Source of the DNA: Nonomuraea sp. SYSU D8015
GTDB taxonomy: Bacteria > Actinomycetota > Actinomycetes > Streptosporangiales > Streptosporangiaceae
Length of the DNA stretch: 64,000 nt
NCBI RefSeq assembly: GCF_008065375.1
Contig: NZ_VJYI01000010.1
Span: forward strand, 186,001-250,000
Reading direction: 5' to 3'
Part shown: positions 15,364-24,559 of the stretch, piece by piece
Layout: each line of letters opens with the position of its first letter
Position numbering within the stretch: the first letter of the stretch is position 1
Translations under genes and position numbers: made by a program
The notes under the pieces: model-generated
What the model was told of the DNA's origin: nothing
The model's input: the letters and a program-made list of their open reading frames with translations, nothing else
Databases searched by the model: none

Positions 15364-17667
15364 TCAGGACGACAACGTGGCCGGCCAGGTCCACGTGCTG
15401 ATCTCCGCGGGGTCCTCGCCGTGGTCGCGCGTGTGGGCGCGGGCGCGGAGCCGGGCGTCCGACATCCGCTGCCGCAGGTGCGCCGCCTTGGACTCGAGGC
15501 CGGGCACGCGGTCGATGACGTCCATGACCAGGTGGTAGCGGTCGATGTCGTTGAGCATCGCCATGTCGAACGGCGTCGTGGTGGTGCCCTCCTCCTTGTA
15601 GCCGCGCACGTGCAGATTGTGGTGCCCGTGCCGGCGGTAGGCGAGCTGGTGGATGAGCGACGGGTAGCCGTGGAAGTCGAAGATGATCGGCCTGTCCGTG
15701 GTGAAGAGCGTGTCGAACTCGGCGTCGGACATGCCGTGCGGATGCTCCGACGGCGGCTGCAGCCGCATGAGGTCCACCACGTTGACGACGCGGACCCGCA
15801 GCTCCGGCAGGTGCTCGCGCAGGAGGGCCGCCGCGGCCAGCGTCTCCATGGTCGGCACGTCCCCGGCGCAGGCCAGCACCACGTCCGGCTCGCTGCCCTC
15901 GTCCGTGGAGGCCCAGGGCAGGATGCCGAGCCCGCGCGTGTTGTGCGCGATGGCCTCGTCCATGGTGAACAGGTCGAGCACCGGCTGCTTGCCCGCCACG
16001 ATCACGTTGACGTAGTCGCGGGAGCGCAGGCAGTGGTCGGCGACCGACAGCAGCGTGTTGGCGTCCGGCGGCAGGTAGACGCGCACCACGGACGCCTTCT
16101 TGTTGACCACGACGTCGATGAAGCCCGGGTCCTGGTGGCTGAACCCGTTGTGGTCCTGCCGCCACACGTGCGACGACAGCAGGTAGTTGAGCGAGGCGAC
16201 CGGCCGCCGCCAGGAGATCTTCTTCGAGGACTCCAGCCACTTGGCGTGCTGGTTGAACATCGCGTCCACGATGTGGATGAACGCCTCGTAGCAGTTGAAC
16301 AGCCCGTGCCGCCCGGTCAGCAGGTAGCCCTCCAGCCAGCCCTGGCACAGGTGCTCGCTCAGCACCTCCATCACGCGCCCGCCCGCGCCCAGGTGCTCGT
16401 CGGTCGGCAGCAGCTCGGCGTCCCACGCCCGGTCCGTGGCCTCGAAGACGGCCTGCAGCCGGTTGGACTCCGTCTCGTCAGGACCCATCAGCCGGAACGT
16501 GCGCGGGTTCGCCGCGATCAGGTCACGCAGGAACTCGCCGAGCACGCGGGTCGGCTCGCTCGACTGGGCGGCCGGCGACTTGACCTCCACGGCGTGCCTG
16601 CGGAAGTCCGGCAGCCGCAGCGGCTCCAGCAGCTCTCCGCCGTTGACGTGCGGGTTGGCGCTCATCCGGCGCGTGCCGCGCGGCACCGTGCGCAGGATGT
16701 CCTGGTTCGGCCGCCCGTCGGCGTCGAACAGCTCCTCGGGACGGTACGAGCGCATCCATTCCTCCAGCATGGCCAGATGCGCGGGGTTCTCGCGGACCTT
16801 GGCCAGCGGCACCTGATGGGAACGCCAGGTGCCCTCGACCGGCTTGCCGTCCACTTCGCGCGGCCCCGTCCAGCCCTTCGGCGTCCGCAGGATGATCATC
16901 GGGAGCCGGTCTGCGTCGCCGCTCTTGTAGGCGGCCATCTCGTCGAAGGCGGTGTCCAGGGCGGAGGCCATCTCCCGGTGGTCCGGGCCGACCAGGTGGG
17001 GGCGGTAGCCGTACCCCTCCATGAGCTTGGTCAGGTCGTCGATCGGGATGCGGGCGAGCACGGTCGGGTTGGCGATCTTGTAGCCGTTCAGGTGCAGGAT
17101 CGGCAGGACGACGCCGTCGCGGCGGCGGTCCAGGAACTTATTGGAGTGCCAGGCGGCGGCGAGGGGGCCGGTCTCGGCCTCGCCGTCGCCGATGACGCAC
17201 GCCACGACCAGGTCCGGGTTGTCGAACGCGGCGCCGTACGCGTGAGCCAGCGAATATCCCAGCTCGCCGCCCTCGTGGATCGAGCCCGGCGTCTCGGGCG
17301 CCACATGGCTCGGCACGCCGCCGGGGAAGGAGAACTGCCGGAACAGCCGCCGCATCCCCTCGACGTCCTGCGAGACGTCCGGGTAGCGCTCCGAGTACGA
17401 CCCCTCCAGCCACGCGTGCGCCACCGCCGCGGGGCCGCCGTGCCCGGGACCGCAGATGTAGATCATGTCCTGGTCCCGCTCGCCGATCACCCGGTTGAGG
17501 TGCGCGAAGCAGAAGTTCAGGCCCGGCGTGGTGCCCCAGTGGCCGAGCAGGCGCGGCTTGACGTGCTCCGGGCGGAGCGGCTCGGCCAGCAGGGGATTGT
17601 CCAGCAGGTAGATCTGCCCGACGGACAGGTAGTTCGCCGCCCGCCAGTACGCGTCGATGTGCTCCAT
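15364..17667 (-). CDS. xfp: Xylulose-5-phosphate/fructose-6-phosphate phosphoketolase
   Basis: A 767-residue thiamine-diphosphate enzyme that cleaves xylulose 5-phosphate (or fructose 6-phosphate) with phosphate to acetyl phosphate and a shortened aldose phosphate. The family start (YWRAANYLSVGQIYL), LLGHWGTTPGLNF, ICGPGHGGP, the ThDP-binding GDGEAETG, and SHQVPL/HPHGM segments are all present, so the protein looks complete although it begins about 10-15 residues later than many homologues. The ATG follows AAGGGG. It is divergent from a pentonate dehydratase gene across only 54 bp, suggesting joint control of pentose and sugar-acid breakdown. Confidence 0.95.
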   Translation of the reverse strand: MEHIDAYWRAANYLSVGQIYLLDNPLLAEPLRPEHVKPRLLGHWGTTPGLNFCFAHLNRVIGERDQDMIYICGPGHGGPAAVAHAWLEGSYSERYPDVSQDVEGMRRLFRQFSFPGGVPSHVAPETPGSIHEGGELGYSLAHAYGAAFDNPDLVVACVIGDGEAETGPLAAAWHSNKFLDRRRDGVVLPILHLNGYKIANPTVLARIPIDDLTKLMEGYGYRPHLVGPDHREMASALDTAFDEMAAYKSGDADRLPMIILRTPKGWTGPREVDGKPVEGTWRSHQVPLAKVRENPAHLAMLEEWMRSYRPEELFDADGRPNQDILRTVPRGTRRMSANPHVNGGELLEPLRLPDFRRHAVEVKSPAAQSSEPTRVLGEFLRDLIAANPRTFRLMGPDETESNRLQAVFEATDRAWDAELLPTDEHLGAGGRVMEVLSEHLCQGWLEGYLLTGRHGLFNCYEAFIHIVDAMFNQHAKWLESSKKISWRRPVASLNYLLSSHVWRQDHNGFSHQDPGFIDVVVNKKASVVRVYLPPDANTLLSVADHCLRSRDYVNVIVAGKQPVLDLFTMDEAIAHNTRGLGILPWASTDEGSEPDVVLACAGDVPTMETLAAAALLREHLPELRVRVVNVVDLMRLQPPSEHPHGMSDAEFDTLFTTDRPIIFDFHGYPSLIHQLAYRRHGHHNLHVRGYKEEGTTTTPFDMAMLNDIDRYHLVMDVIDRVPGLESKAAHLRQRMSDARLRARAHTRDHGEDPAEISTWTWPATLSS

Positions 17668-17707
17668 GACCCTGCCCCTTCCTCCGAAGAGGCCACTGAA
17701 CCCCCGA

Positions 17708-17713
17708 TAGGGT
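17708..17713 (+). promoter_or_regulatory. TAGGGT -10 element, leaderless start candidate
   Basis: TAGGGT ends 8 bp before the ATG of the dehydratase gene, and there is no ribosome site between them (GTGTCAAACT only). A TAnnnT hexamer at this distance is what leaderless actinobacterial transcripts show. No good -35 match is seen. Confidence 0.5.
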
Positions 17714-17721
17714 GTCAAACT

Positions 17722-19428
17722 ATGGAATTGCGGAGTTCGCGCTGGTACTCGGGGAATGACAGGAACTCCTACATCCATCGGGCCTGGATGCGGCGCGGGT
17801 TGCCGCAGGAGGCGTTCGAGGGGGAGCGGCCGCACATCGCGATCGCCAACACCGCCTCCGACCTCACGCCCTGCAACTCCCACCTCGACGAGGTCGCCCA
17901 GAGTGTCATGCGTGGCGTGTGGGAGGCCGGCGGCGTGCCGCTCAACCTGCCCGTCGTCTCCCTCGGAGAGACGAACGTCCGCCCCACCGCGATGCTCTGG
18001 CGCAACCTGGCCGCCATGGCCACCGAGGAGATGCTGCGCGCCAACCCCATCGACGGCGTGGTGCTGCTCGGCGGCTGCGACAAGACCATCCCGTCGCTGC
18101 TCATGGCCGCCGCGTCCGTGGACCTGCCCGCCGTCGTGGTGCCCGGCGGCCCCATGCTGACCGGCCACTTCCGCGGGGCGCCGCTCGGCTGCGGCACCGA
18201 CGTGTGGCGGCTCAGCGAGGAGGTGCGCGCAGGCACGCTCTCCCGCGAGGCGTTCCTGGAATCCGAGTCGTCCATGATCCGCAGCCGCGGCCACTGCAAC
18301 ACGATGGGCACCGCCTCCACCATGGCCTGCATGGCCGAGGCGCTCGGCATGACGCTGCCCGGCACCGCCGGCACCCCCGCCCCCGACAGCCGCCTGCTCG
18401 AACGCTCCCACGAGACCGGCCGCCTCGCCGTGGACCTCGTCAGGCGGGGGCGGCGGCCGAGCCAGGTCATGACCAGGGGATCGTTCCTCAACGCCATCGT
18501 GACGCTCGCCGCCGTCGGCGGGTCCACCAACGCCGTCGTCCACCTGCTGGCCATCGCCGGGCGGCTCGGCGTGGACCTCACCCTGGACGACTTCGACCGC
18601 ACCGGCGCCGGCGTGCCGCTCCTGGTGGACCTCCAGCCCGCCGGGCGGCACCTCATGGACGACCTGTTCCGGGCGGGCGGGCTGGCCGCCGTCCTGAAGG
18701 AGGTCGAGGACCTCCTCGACCCGGACGCGATCACCGTCACCGGCCGTCCGCTGGTCGAGCACCTGGCCGGGGCGGAGATCTGGGACGAGGGCGTCATCAG
18801 GCGGCGCACCGATCCGCTGCTGCCCGACGCCGGCATCGCCGTCCTGCGCGGCAACCTCGCGCCCGCCGGCGCCGTGATCAAGCCCGCCGCCGCCTCGCCC
18901 GAGCTGCTGCGGCACCGCGGCCGGGCCGTCGTCTTCGACAGCGTCGAGGACGTCTACGCCCGCCTCGACTCGCCCGACCTTGACGTGGACGAGACGTCGG
19001 TGCTGGTGCTGCGCGGCTGCGGCCCCAAGGGCTATCCCGGCATGCCGGAGGTGGGCAACCTGCCGCTGCCGCAGAAGCTGCTGGCCAAGGGCGTACGCGA
19101 CATGGTCCGCATCAGCGACGCCCGCATGAGCGGCACCGCGTACGGCACGGTCGTGCTGCACGCCGCGCCCGAGGCGGCGGCCGGCGGGCCGCTGGCGAAG
19201 GTGCGCACCGGCGACCCGATCGTGCTCGACGTGGCCGCGCGGCGGCTCGACGTGGACGTCCCCGACGCCGAGCTGGAGGCCAGGGCGCCCGCGCTGAACG
19301 GCCACGCCAGGCCCGTGCGCGGCTGGGAACGCCTCTACGTGGACCACGTCACCCAGGCCGACCGCGGCGCCGATCTCGACTTCCTCATCGGCTCCAGCGG
19401 CGACCACGTGGGACGCGAATCGCACTGA
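17722..19428 (+). CDS. IlvD/Edd family pentonate (L-arabinonate type) dehydratase
   Basis: A 568-residue iron-sulfur dehydratase that removes water from a sugar acid to give a 2-keto-3-deoxy acid. Cluster and active-site cysteines are seen in TPCNSHLDE, GGCDKTIPS and GHCNTMGTASTM. The start region (ELRSSRWYSG), RISDARMSGTAYGTVVLH and the end (GADLDFLIGSS) match, from memory, the [2Fe-2S] L-arabinonate dehydratases of rhizobia more closely than dihydroxy-acid dehydratase of branched-chain synthesis. It is divergent from phosphoketolase and 90 bp before pgi. D-xylonate or L-fuconate are other possible substrates. Confidence 0.87.
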   Translation: MELRSSRWYSGNDRNSYIHRAWMRRGLPQEAFEGERPHIAIANTASDLTPCNSHLDEVAQSVMRGVWEAGGVPLNLPVVSLGETNVRPTAMLWRNLAAMATEEMLRANPIDGVVLLGGCDKTIPSLLMAAASVDLPAVVVPGGPMLTGHFRGAPLGCGTDVWRLSEEVRAGTLSREAFLESESSMIRSRGHCNTMGTASTMACMAEALGMTLPGTAGTPAPDSRLLERSHETGRLAVDLVRRGRRPSQVMTRGSFLNAIVTLAAVGGSTNAVVHLLAIAGRLGVDLTLDDFDRTGAGVPLLVDLQPAGRHLMDDLFRAGGLAAVLKEVEDLLDPDAITVTGRPLVEHLAGAEIWDEGVIRRRTDPLLPDAGIAVLRGNLAPAGAVIKPAAASPELLRHRGRAVVFDSVEDVYARLDSPDLDVDETSVLVLRGCGPKGYPGMPEVGNLPLPQKLLAKGVRDMVRISDARMSGTAYGTVVLHAAPEAAAGGPLAKVRTGDPIVLDVAARRLDVDVPDAELEARAPALNGHARPVRGWERLYVDHVTQADRGADLDFLIGSSGDHVGRESH

Positions 19429-19518
19429 CTCCGCCATGCGCGGAATCTCCCGCACGGGGTACGAGGTTACGGGACGATGGGCCCGATGATCGGCTGGGCC
19501 GTCTAAGGAGGAAAGAGC

Positions 19519-21150
<1,632 letters not shown>

Positions 21151-21738
21151 CCCACCGCCCCCGCATCGCACGGCCACCTCGCGCGTCGCCCAGTCGGGCG
21201 GGGGGTGTGACCGGCGCAGGCTGTGCGTCCGCGTGGGCGCTCTTTCAGCGTGCCCGGCCAACCCCCGCCGACTCCGCCGTGCGCCGGACGCGGCCGCCGG
21301 ATGCGCCGTGCGCCGGACGCGGCCGCCGGATGCGCCGTGCGCCGGACGCGGCCGCCGGATGCGCCGTGCGCCGGACGCGCCGCCGACTGCGCCGGACGCG
21401 CCGCCGGGTGCGGCCGGCGCGTGTGGTCCGGTGCTCACCGGCCGGGCGTCGGCTTGACCGGCGGTCCCGCGCGACATCGGTGCTGGCGTCCGCGATCAGG
21501 TGAGGGTGCGGTCGGCGCCGTGCGTCGGGATGTGCCGTGGCCGGAAGGCCGGTGCCGGACGCGCCGCACGCGCTTGACCCGCCGGCGTCGGGCCACGATC
21601 TCCTTGGCGGCCGGGCGGGCGCGACCTGGGCCGAGCGTCGAGTGGCCGGCGCCGGGCAGCCAGGGTGGGTAGGCCGGGCGGGAAGCCGCATGGCCCTGGG
21701 TGGTGGTGCGGTGGGCGATCAGGGGCGACGATGAGGCC
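21151..21738. other. Repeat-rich intergenic region, no supported gene
   Basis: This 588-bp gap after pgi holds open frames in several phases, but all give Arg/Pro/Ala/Cys-rich low-complexity products without ribosome sites. The left half is dominated by a 29-bp tandem repeat. The right half is plain GC-rich sequence. I see no clear hairpin terminator for pgi. Confidence 0.7.
21276..21390. repeat. 29-bp tandem repeat, three exact copies plus a variant
   Basis: Three identical 29-bp units run at 21276-21304, 21305-21333 and 21334-21362, followed by a diverged copy to about 21390. Each unit contains the palindrome GCGGCCGC and the CGCCGGACGCG motif. There are no unique spacers between units, so it is a minisatellite rather than a CRISPR array. 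Confidence 0.92.
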
Positions 21739-22092
21739 ATGGACATCATGGAGATGGTCGAACGGTCGAAGGATGCCGCGACGGTCAGGCGTGTCTTCGG
21801 CGAGCCGGTCCAGCACGGCGACGTCGTGGTCATCCCCGTCGCCCGGGTCGCCCAAGGGGGCGGCGGCGGTCAAGGGCAGGGCAAGGACGAGAAGGGGGAC
21901 GAGAGCAAGGGCGCCGGTCTCGGGTTCGGATTCGGGGCGACGCCGGCCGGGGTGTTCGTGATCAAGGGCGGCGACGTGCAGTGGCGGCCCGCGGTGGACG
22001 TCAACCGCATCGTGCTCGGCGGCCAGATCGTCGCCATCGTGCTCCTACTGACGCTGCGCACCATCTTCAAGAAGCGGCGCCGCAGGCGCTGA
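21739..22092 (+). CDS. GerW/YtfJ family sporulation-type protein
   Basis: A 117-residue protein. It starts with an amphipathic helix (MDIMEMVERSKDAATVRRVFGEPV), followed by the family core GDVVVIPVARV, a Gly/Gln/Lys-rich loop, GLGFGFGATPAGVFVIKGGDVQWRPAVDVNRI, then a single transmembrane segment near residues 92-108 and a very basic tail. Bacillus YtfJ/GerW is linked to spores; actinobacterial relatives are widespread and mostly uncharacterised. The in-frame extension upstream is not supported. Preceded by a weak GATGAGG site. It stands alone between pgi and the LysE gene. Confidence 0.82.
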   Translation: MDIMEMVERSKDAATVRRVFGEPVQHGDVVVIPVARVAQGGGGGQGQGKDEKGDESKGAGLGFGFGATPAGVFVIKGGDVQWRPAVDVNRIVLGGQIVAIVLLLTLRTIFKKRRRRR

Positions 22093-22112
22093 GGGTTCGA
22101 GGGCTTTCCTCA

Positions 22113-22118
22113 TAGGGT
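22113..22118 (+). promoter_or_regulatory. TAGGGT -10 element, leaderless start candidate
   Basis: TAGGGT ends 7 bp before ATG 22126 of the LysE-type gene, with no ribosome site in between. It is the same hexamer and nearly the same spacing as in front of the dehydratase gene. It overlaps the GTG at 22117 that could otherwise be taken as the start, which argues for ATG 22126. Confidence 0.5.
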
Positions 22119-22125
22119 GAACGCC

Positions 22126-22761
22126 ATGAGCTCTATGGCACAGTTCGTGGCTTTCGGTGGTGTTGTGATGCTCGGCGCCATGTCGCCCGGACCGGACTTC
22201 GCGGTCGTCGTACGCCGCTCCGCCGTCTCCGGCCGCGCGTACGGCATGGCAGCCGCGCTGGGGATCTCCGTGGGCGTGTTCGCCTGGGTGGTGGCGGCGG
22301 CCACCGGCGTCGCGGCGTTGCTGGCCGCCTCCGCGGTGGCGTTCACCGTGGTCAAGGTGGTCGGCGCGGCCTACCTGCTGTACCTCGGGGTCAAGGCGCT
22401 GCGCTCGGCCCTGCGCAAGGGGGGTGAGCTGAAGCTGGAGCTGCCGGATCCCGGGCGGCGCAGCGTGTGGGCGGCCTTCGCCGAGGGGCTGCTCACCAAC
22501 GTGCTCAACCCCAAAGCGGCGCTGTTCTTCGTGGCGCTCGTGCCGCAGTTCGTCAGCTCGGGCGCGTCCCTGTCCGGCACGCTGGTGCTCTCGCTGATCG
22601 CTCTGGCCGGGACGGTCGCGTGGTTCCTGGTGGTGGCCAACATCGTCGGCACGCTCCGCAAGGTCTTCGCCAGGCCGGCCGTGCGCAGAGCCGTGGACGG
22701 ACTGACCGGCGCCGCTCTCATCAGCCTCGGCGTCAAACTCGCCGCCACCAGCCGCCCGTAG
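22126..22761 (+). CDS. LysE family amino-acid/metabolite exporter
   Basis: A 211-residue inner-membrane exporter of the LysE/RhtB family with about six hydrophobic segments. The family start GAMSPGPDFAVVVRRSAVSGRAYGMAAALGIS is well conserved, as is LLTNVLNPKAALFFVALVPQFV. ATG 22126 is chosen over GTG 22117 because of the leaderless-type hexamer. The family exports basic or small neutral amino acids such as lysine, homoserine or threonine; the substrate is not deducible. Downstream lies a short repeat cluster and a convergent gene. Confidence 0.9.
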   Translation: MSSMAQFVAFGGVVMLGAMSPGPDFAVVVRRSAVSGRAYGMAAALGISVGVFAWVVAAATGVAALLAASAVAFTVVKVVGAAYLLYLGVKALRSALRKGGELKLELPDPGRRSVWAAFAEGLLTNVLNPKAALFFVALVPQFVSSGASLSGTLVLSLIALAGTVAWFLVVANIVGTLRKVFARPAVRRAVDGLTGAALISLGVKLAATSRP

Positions 22762-22810
22762 GACTCACGGCGCCCATGAGCGCTACACCGCCCGTGAGCT
22801 CCGTGACGGC

Positions 22811-22875
22811 CGTATGGCTACGACGCGGCCGCATGCGCGCCGTATGCGCTACGACGCGGCCGTATGCGCTACGAC
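22811..22875. repeat. Short tandem repeat at a convergent gene end
   Basis: Three imperfect copies of a 20-bp unit (CGTATGCGCTACGACGCGGC) lie at 22811-22829, 22841-22860 and 22861-22875 (partial). The last copy runs into the stop codon of the VIT1-type gene, so the end of that gene may have been generated by the repeat. Confidence 0.75.
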
Positions 22876-23591
22876 ACCGTGACGCCGAGCAGGCTTCCCA
22901 GGCCGAAGGTCACCGCGGCGGCGCCCACGCCCAGCGCGAGTTGCCGCAGGCCGCCGAGCCACCACGGCCGGGCCGTCATCACCGCCACCGCCGCGCCGAA
23001 CCCGAACAGCCCCAGCACGCTCAGCACCACGGCCACCGCCATCCCCGACGCCCCGAACAGGAACGGCACCAGCGGCACCAGTGCCCCCGCCGCGAACGCG
23101 CCGAACGACGACGCGGCGGCCACGTACGGCGAGGGCAGGTCGTCGGGGTCCACACCGAGCTCCTCGCGCACGTGCACCCGCAGCGCCTGCTCAGGGTCGG
23201 CCGACAGCCCTTCGGCCACCCGCTGCGCCAGGTCGGCGTCGAGGCCGCGCGAGCGGTAGAGCGCGGCCAGCTCGGCCTGCTCGCCCTCCGGATTGCGGGC
23301 CAGCTCGCGCCGCTCCACCGCGATCTCCGCCCGCATCAGGTCCGTCTGCGACTTCACCGACGTGTACTCGCCGGCCGCCATCGAGAACGCCCCGGCGGCC
23401 AGCCCCGCGAAACCGGCCAGCACCGCGGCCCGCCCCGGGCCGGCGGCCCCCACCACCCCGGCGATCAGCGCGAAGTTGGACACGAGCCCGTCCATGGCCC
23501 CGAACACCGCCGGACGCAGCCAGCCGCCGGTGACGTCCCGGTGGCCGTGGTGCCGTTCGGGAGAGTACGGCCGATCGAGCTCGATGGTCAT
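22869..23591 (-). CDS. VIT1/CCC1 family iron/manganese transporter
   Basis: A 240-residue membrane protein. After a hydrophilic start (HHGHRD) come the family motifs GWLRPAVFGAMDGLVSNFALIAGV, AGAFSMAAGEYTSVKSQ, a Glu-rich amphipathic segment (EIAVERRELARNPEGEQAELAALY) like the metal-binding region of VIT1, SPYVAAASSFGAFAAGALVPLVPF and two further membrane spans. Relatives move Fe2+ or Mn2+ out of the cytosol. The ATG follows GGAGGAATT. Confidence 0.9.
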   Translation of the reverse strand: MTIELDRPYSPERHHGHRDVTGGWLRPAVFGAMDGLVSNFALIAGVVGAAGPGRAAVLAGFAGLAAGAFSMAAGEYTSVKSQTDLMRAEIAVERRELARNPEGEQAELAALYRSRGLDADLAQRVAEGLSADPEQALRVHVREELGVDPDDLPSPYVAAASSFGAFAAGALVPLVPFLFGASGMAVAVVLSVLGLFGFGAAVAVMTARPWWLGGLRQLALGVGAAAVTFGLGSLLGVTVS

Positions 23592-23739
23592 GCAATTCCT
23601 CCGCTTAAGGGGGTCCTTGTCCAGAATTTAGGCATATGTCGCCAAGATCCGCAACGAAGGAGAGGCTTGCCTGACCTGCGAAAAGGCCGAAATGGAAAGG
23701 GCCGATCGCTTACCGTGATCGAGGGGGCGCCCCAGCATG

Positions 23740-23776
23740 CGAAATCCCCCGCCTGGAGACGAGGCGGGGGATTTCG
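23740..23776. terminator. Perfect 15-bp stem hairpin
   Basis: CGAAATCCCCCGCCT (23740-23754) pairs exactly with AGGCGGGGGATTTCG (23762-23776) around a 7-nt loop. It lies 11 bp beyond the stop of the leftward gene ending at 23787, so it serves as its terminator. There is no following T tract, as is common in actinomycetes. Confidence 0.85.
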
Positions 23777-23786
23777 TTGGGCCGGT

Positions 23787-24455
23787 TCAGACGTGGGCCG
23801 GGGCGGTGACGGCCGTCGCGCTCTCCGTCTCCGGGCCGCGTATCAAGGCGGCGCAGTCGGCGATCGCCTCCTCCAGCAGCCGCCGCAGCAGCGCGTCCGG
23901 GTCGGGGATGCAGGCCTGGACGATGCCGACCACAGACAGCTGCACCGCGTTGGGCGCGGCGTACCTGCGGAACCCCTTCTCGGTGATCCTGGCCGCCCGG
24001 CTGAAGCGCCTGGCCTGCTCGGCCGCGTGCGGGACCTCCTCCATCGCCCGGCGGCTCGGCTCGCTCAGCCGCCCGGACGGGGCGCCGTCGAGCCTGGCCA
24101 GCATCTCCTCGGCGGCCAGCACCGACACCGCCAGCGCGAGCTGGCGCTCGGCCGCCGCCACCGGCAGGGCCGTCGTGGCGCAGCGCAGCGCGATCCGCGC
24201 GTCCACGCGCAGGTCGTCGCTCGCCAGGCCGATGATCGACGGGACGAGCCCGACCAGCTTGGCCCGGCTCTCGTCGCTGACGTTGTCGTTGACCAGGCGG
24301 GCGAGCGCGGCCAGCAGCGGATGCGTGCAGGCCGGATGGTCGCTCCACCGCTCCCCGGCTAGGTAGGAGGCCAGTTCCATGAAACAGGCACCGCGTTTCG
24401 GATTGCGATGCCTGCCGCGGGACAGGACCGGCATGTGATCAAGGTGATTGTCCAC
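23787..24455 (-). CDS. Conserved hypothetical, helical
   Basis: A 222-residue, predominantly alpha-helical soluble protein that I do not recognise. The N-terminus is rich in His and basic residues (MDNHLDHMPVLSRGRHRNPKRGACF), followed by HPLLAALARLVNDNVSDESRAKLVGLVPSI, which resembles helical regulatory proteins found in several actinobacteria. The start is GTG with GGAG 5 bp upstream; the internal ATG at 24434 or 24380 is possible but without a ribosome site. It is isolated: 103 bp from the pullulanase end and followed by a strong terminator. Confidence 0.6.
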   Translation of the reverse strand: MDNHLDHMPVLSRGRHRNPKRGACFMELASYLAGERWSDHPACTHPLLAALARLVNDNVSDESRAKLVGLVPSIIGLASDDLRVDARIALRCATTALPVAAAERQLALAVSVLAAEEMLARLDGAPSGRLSEPSRRAMEEVPHAAEQARRFSRAARITEKGFRRYAAPNAVQLSVVGIVQACIPDPDALLRRLLEEAIADCAALIRGPETESATAVTAPAHV

Positions 24456-24559
24456 GGATGCTCCACTGCTCCACGCGATCGCGGTCTATCCAGTCTGCGC
24501 CCTCCTGCGCCACAACGCCAGGGATTAAACTCGCTGCCCGGATTCGCGGCCACGAAACG

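Noticed and set aside
21276..21390. CRISPR-like repeat array
   Set aside because: The repeat units are directly adjacent, there are no spacers and no cas genes nearby.
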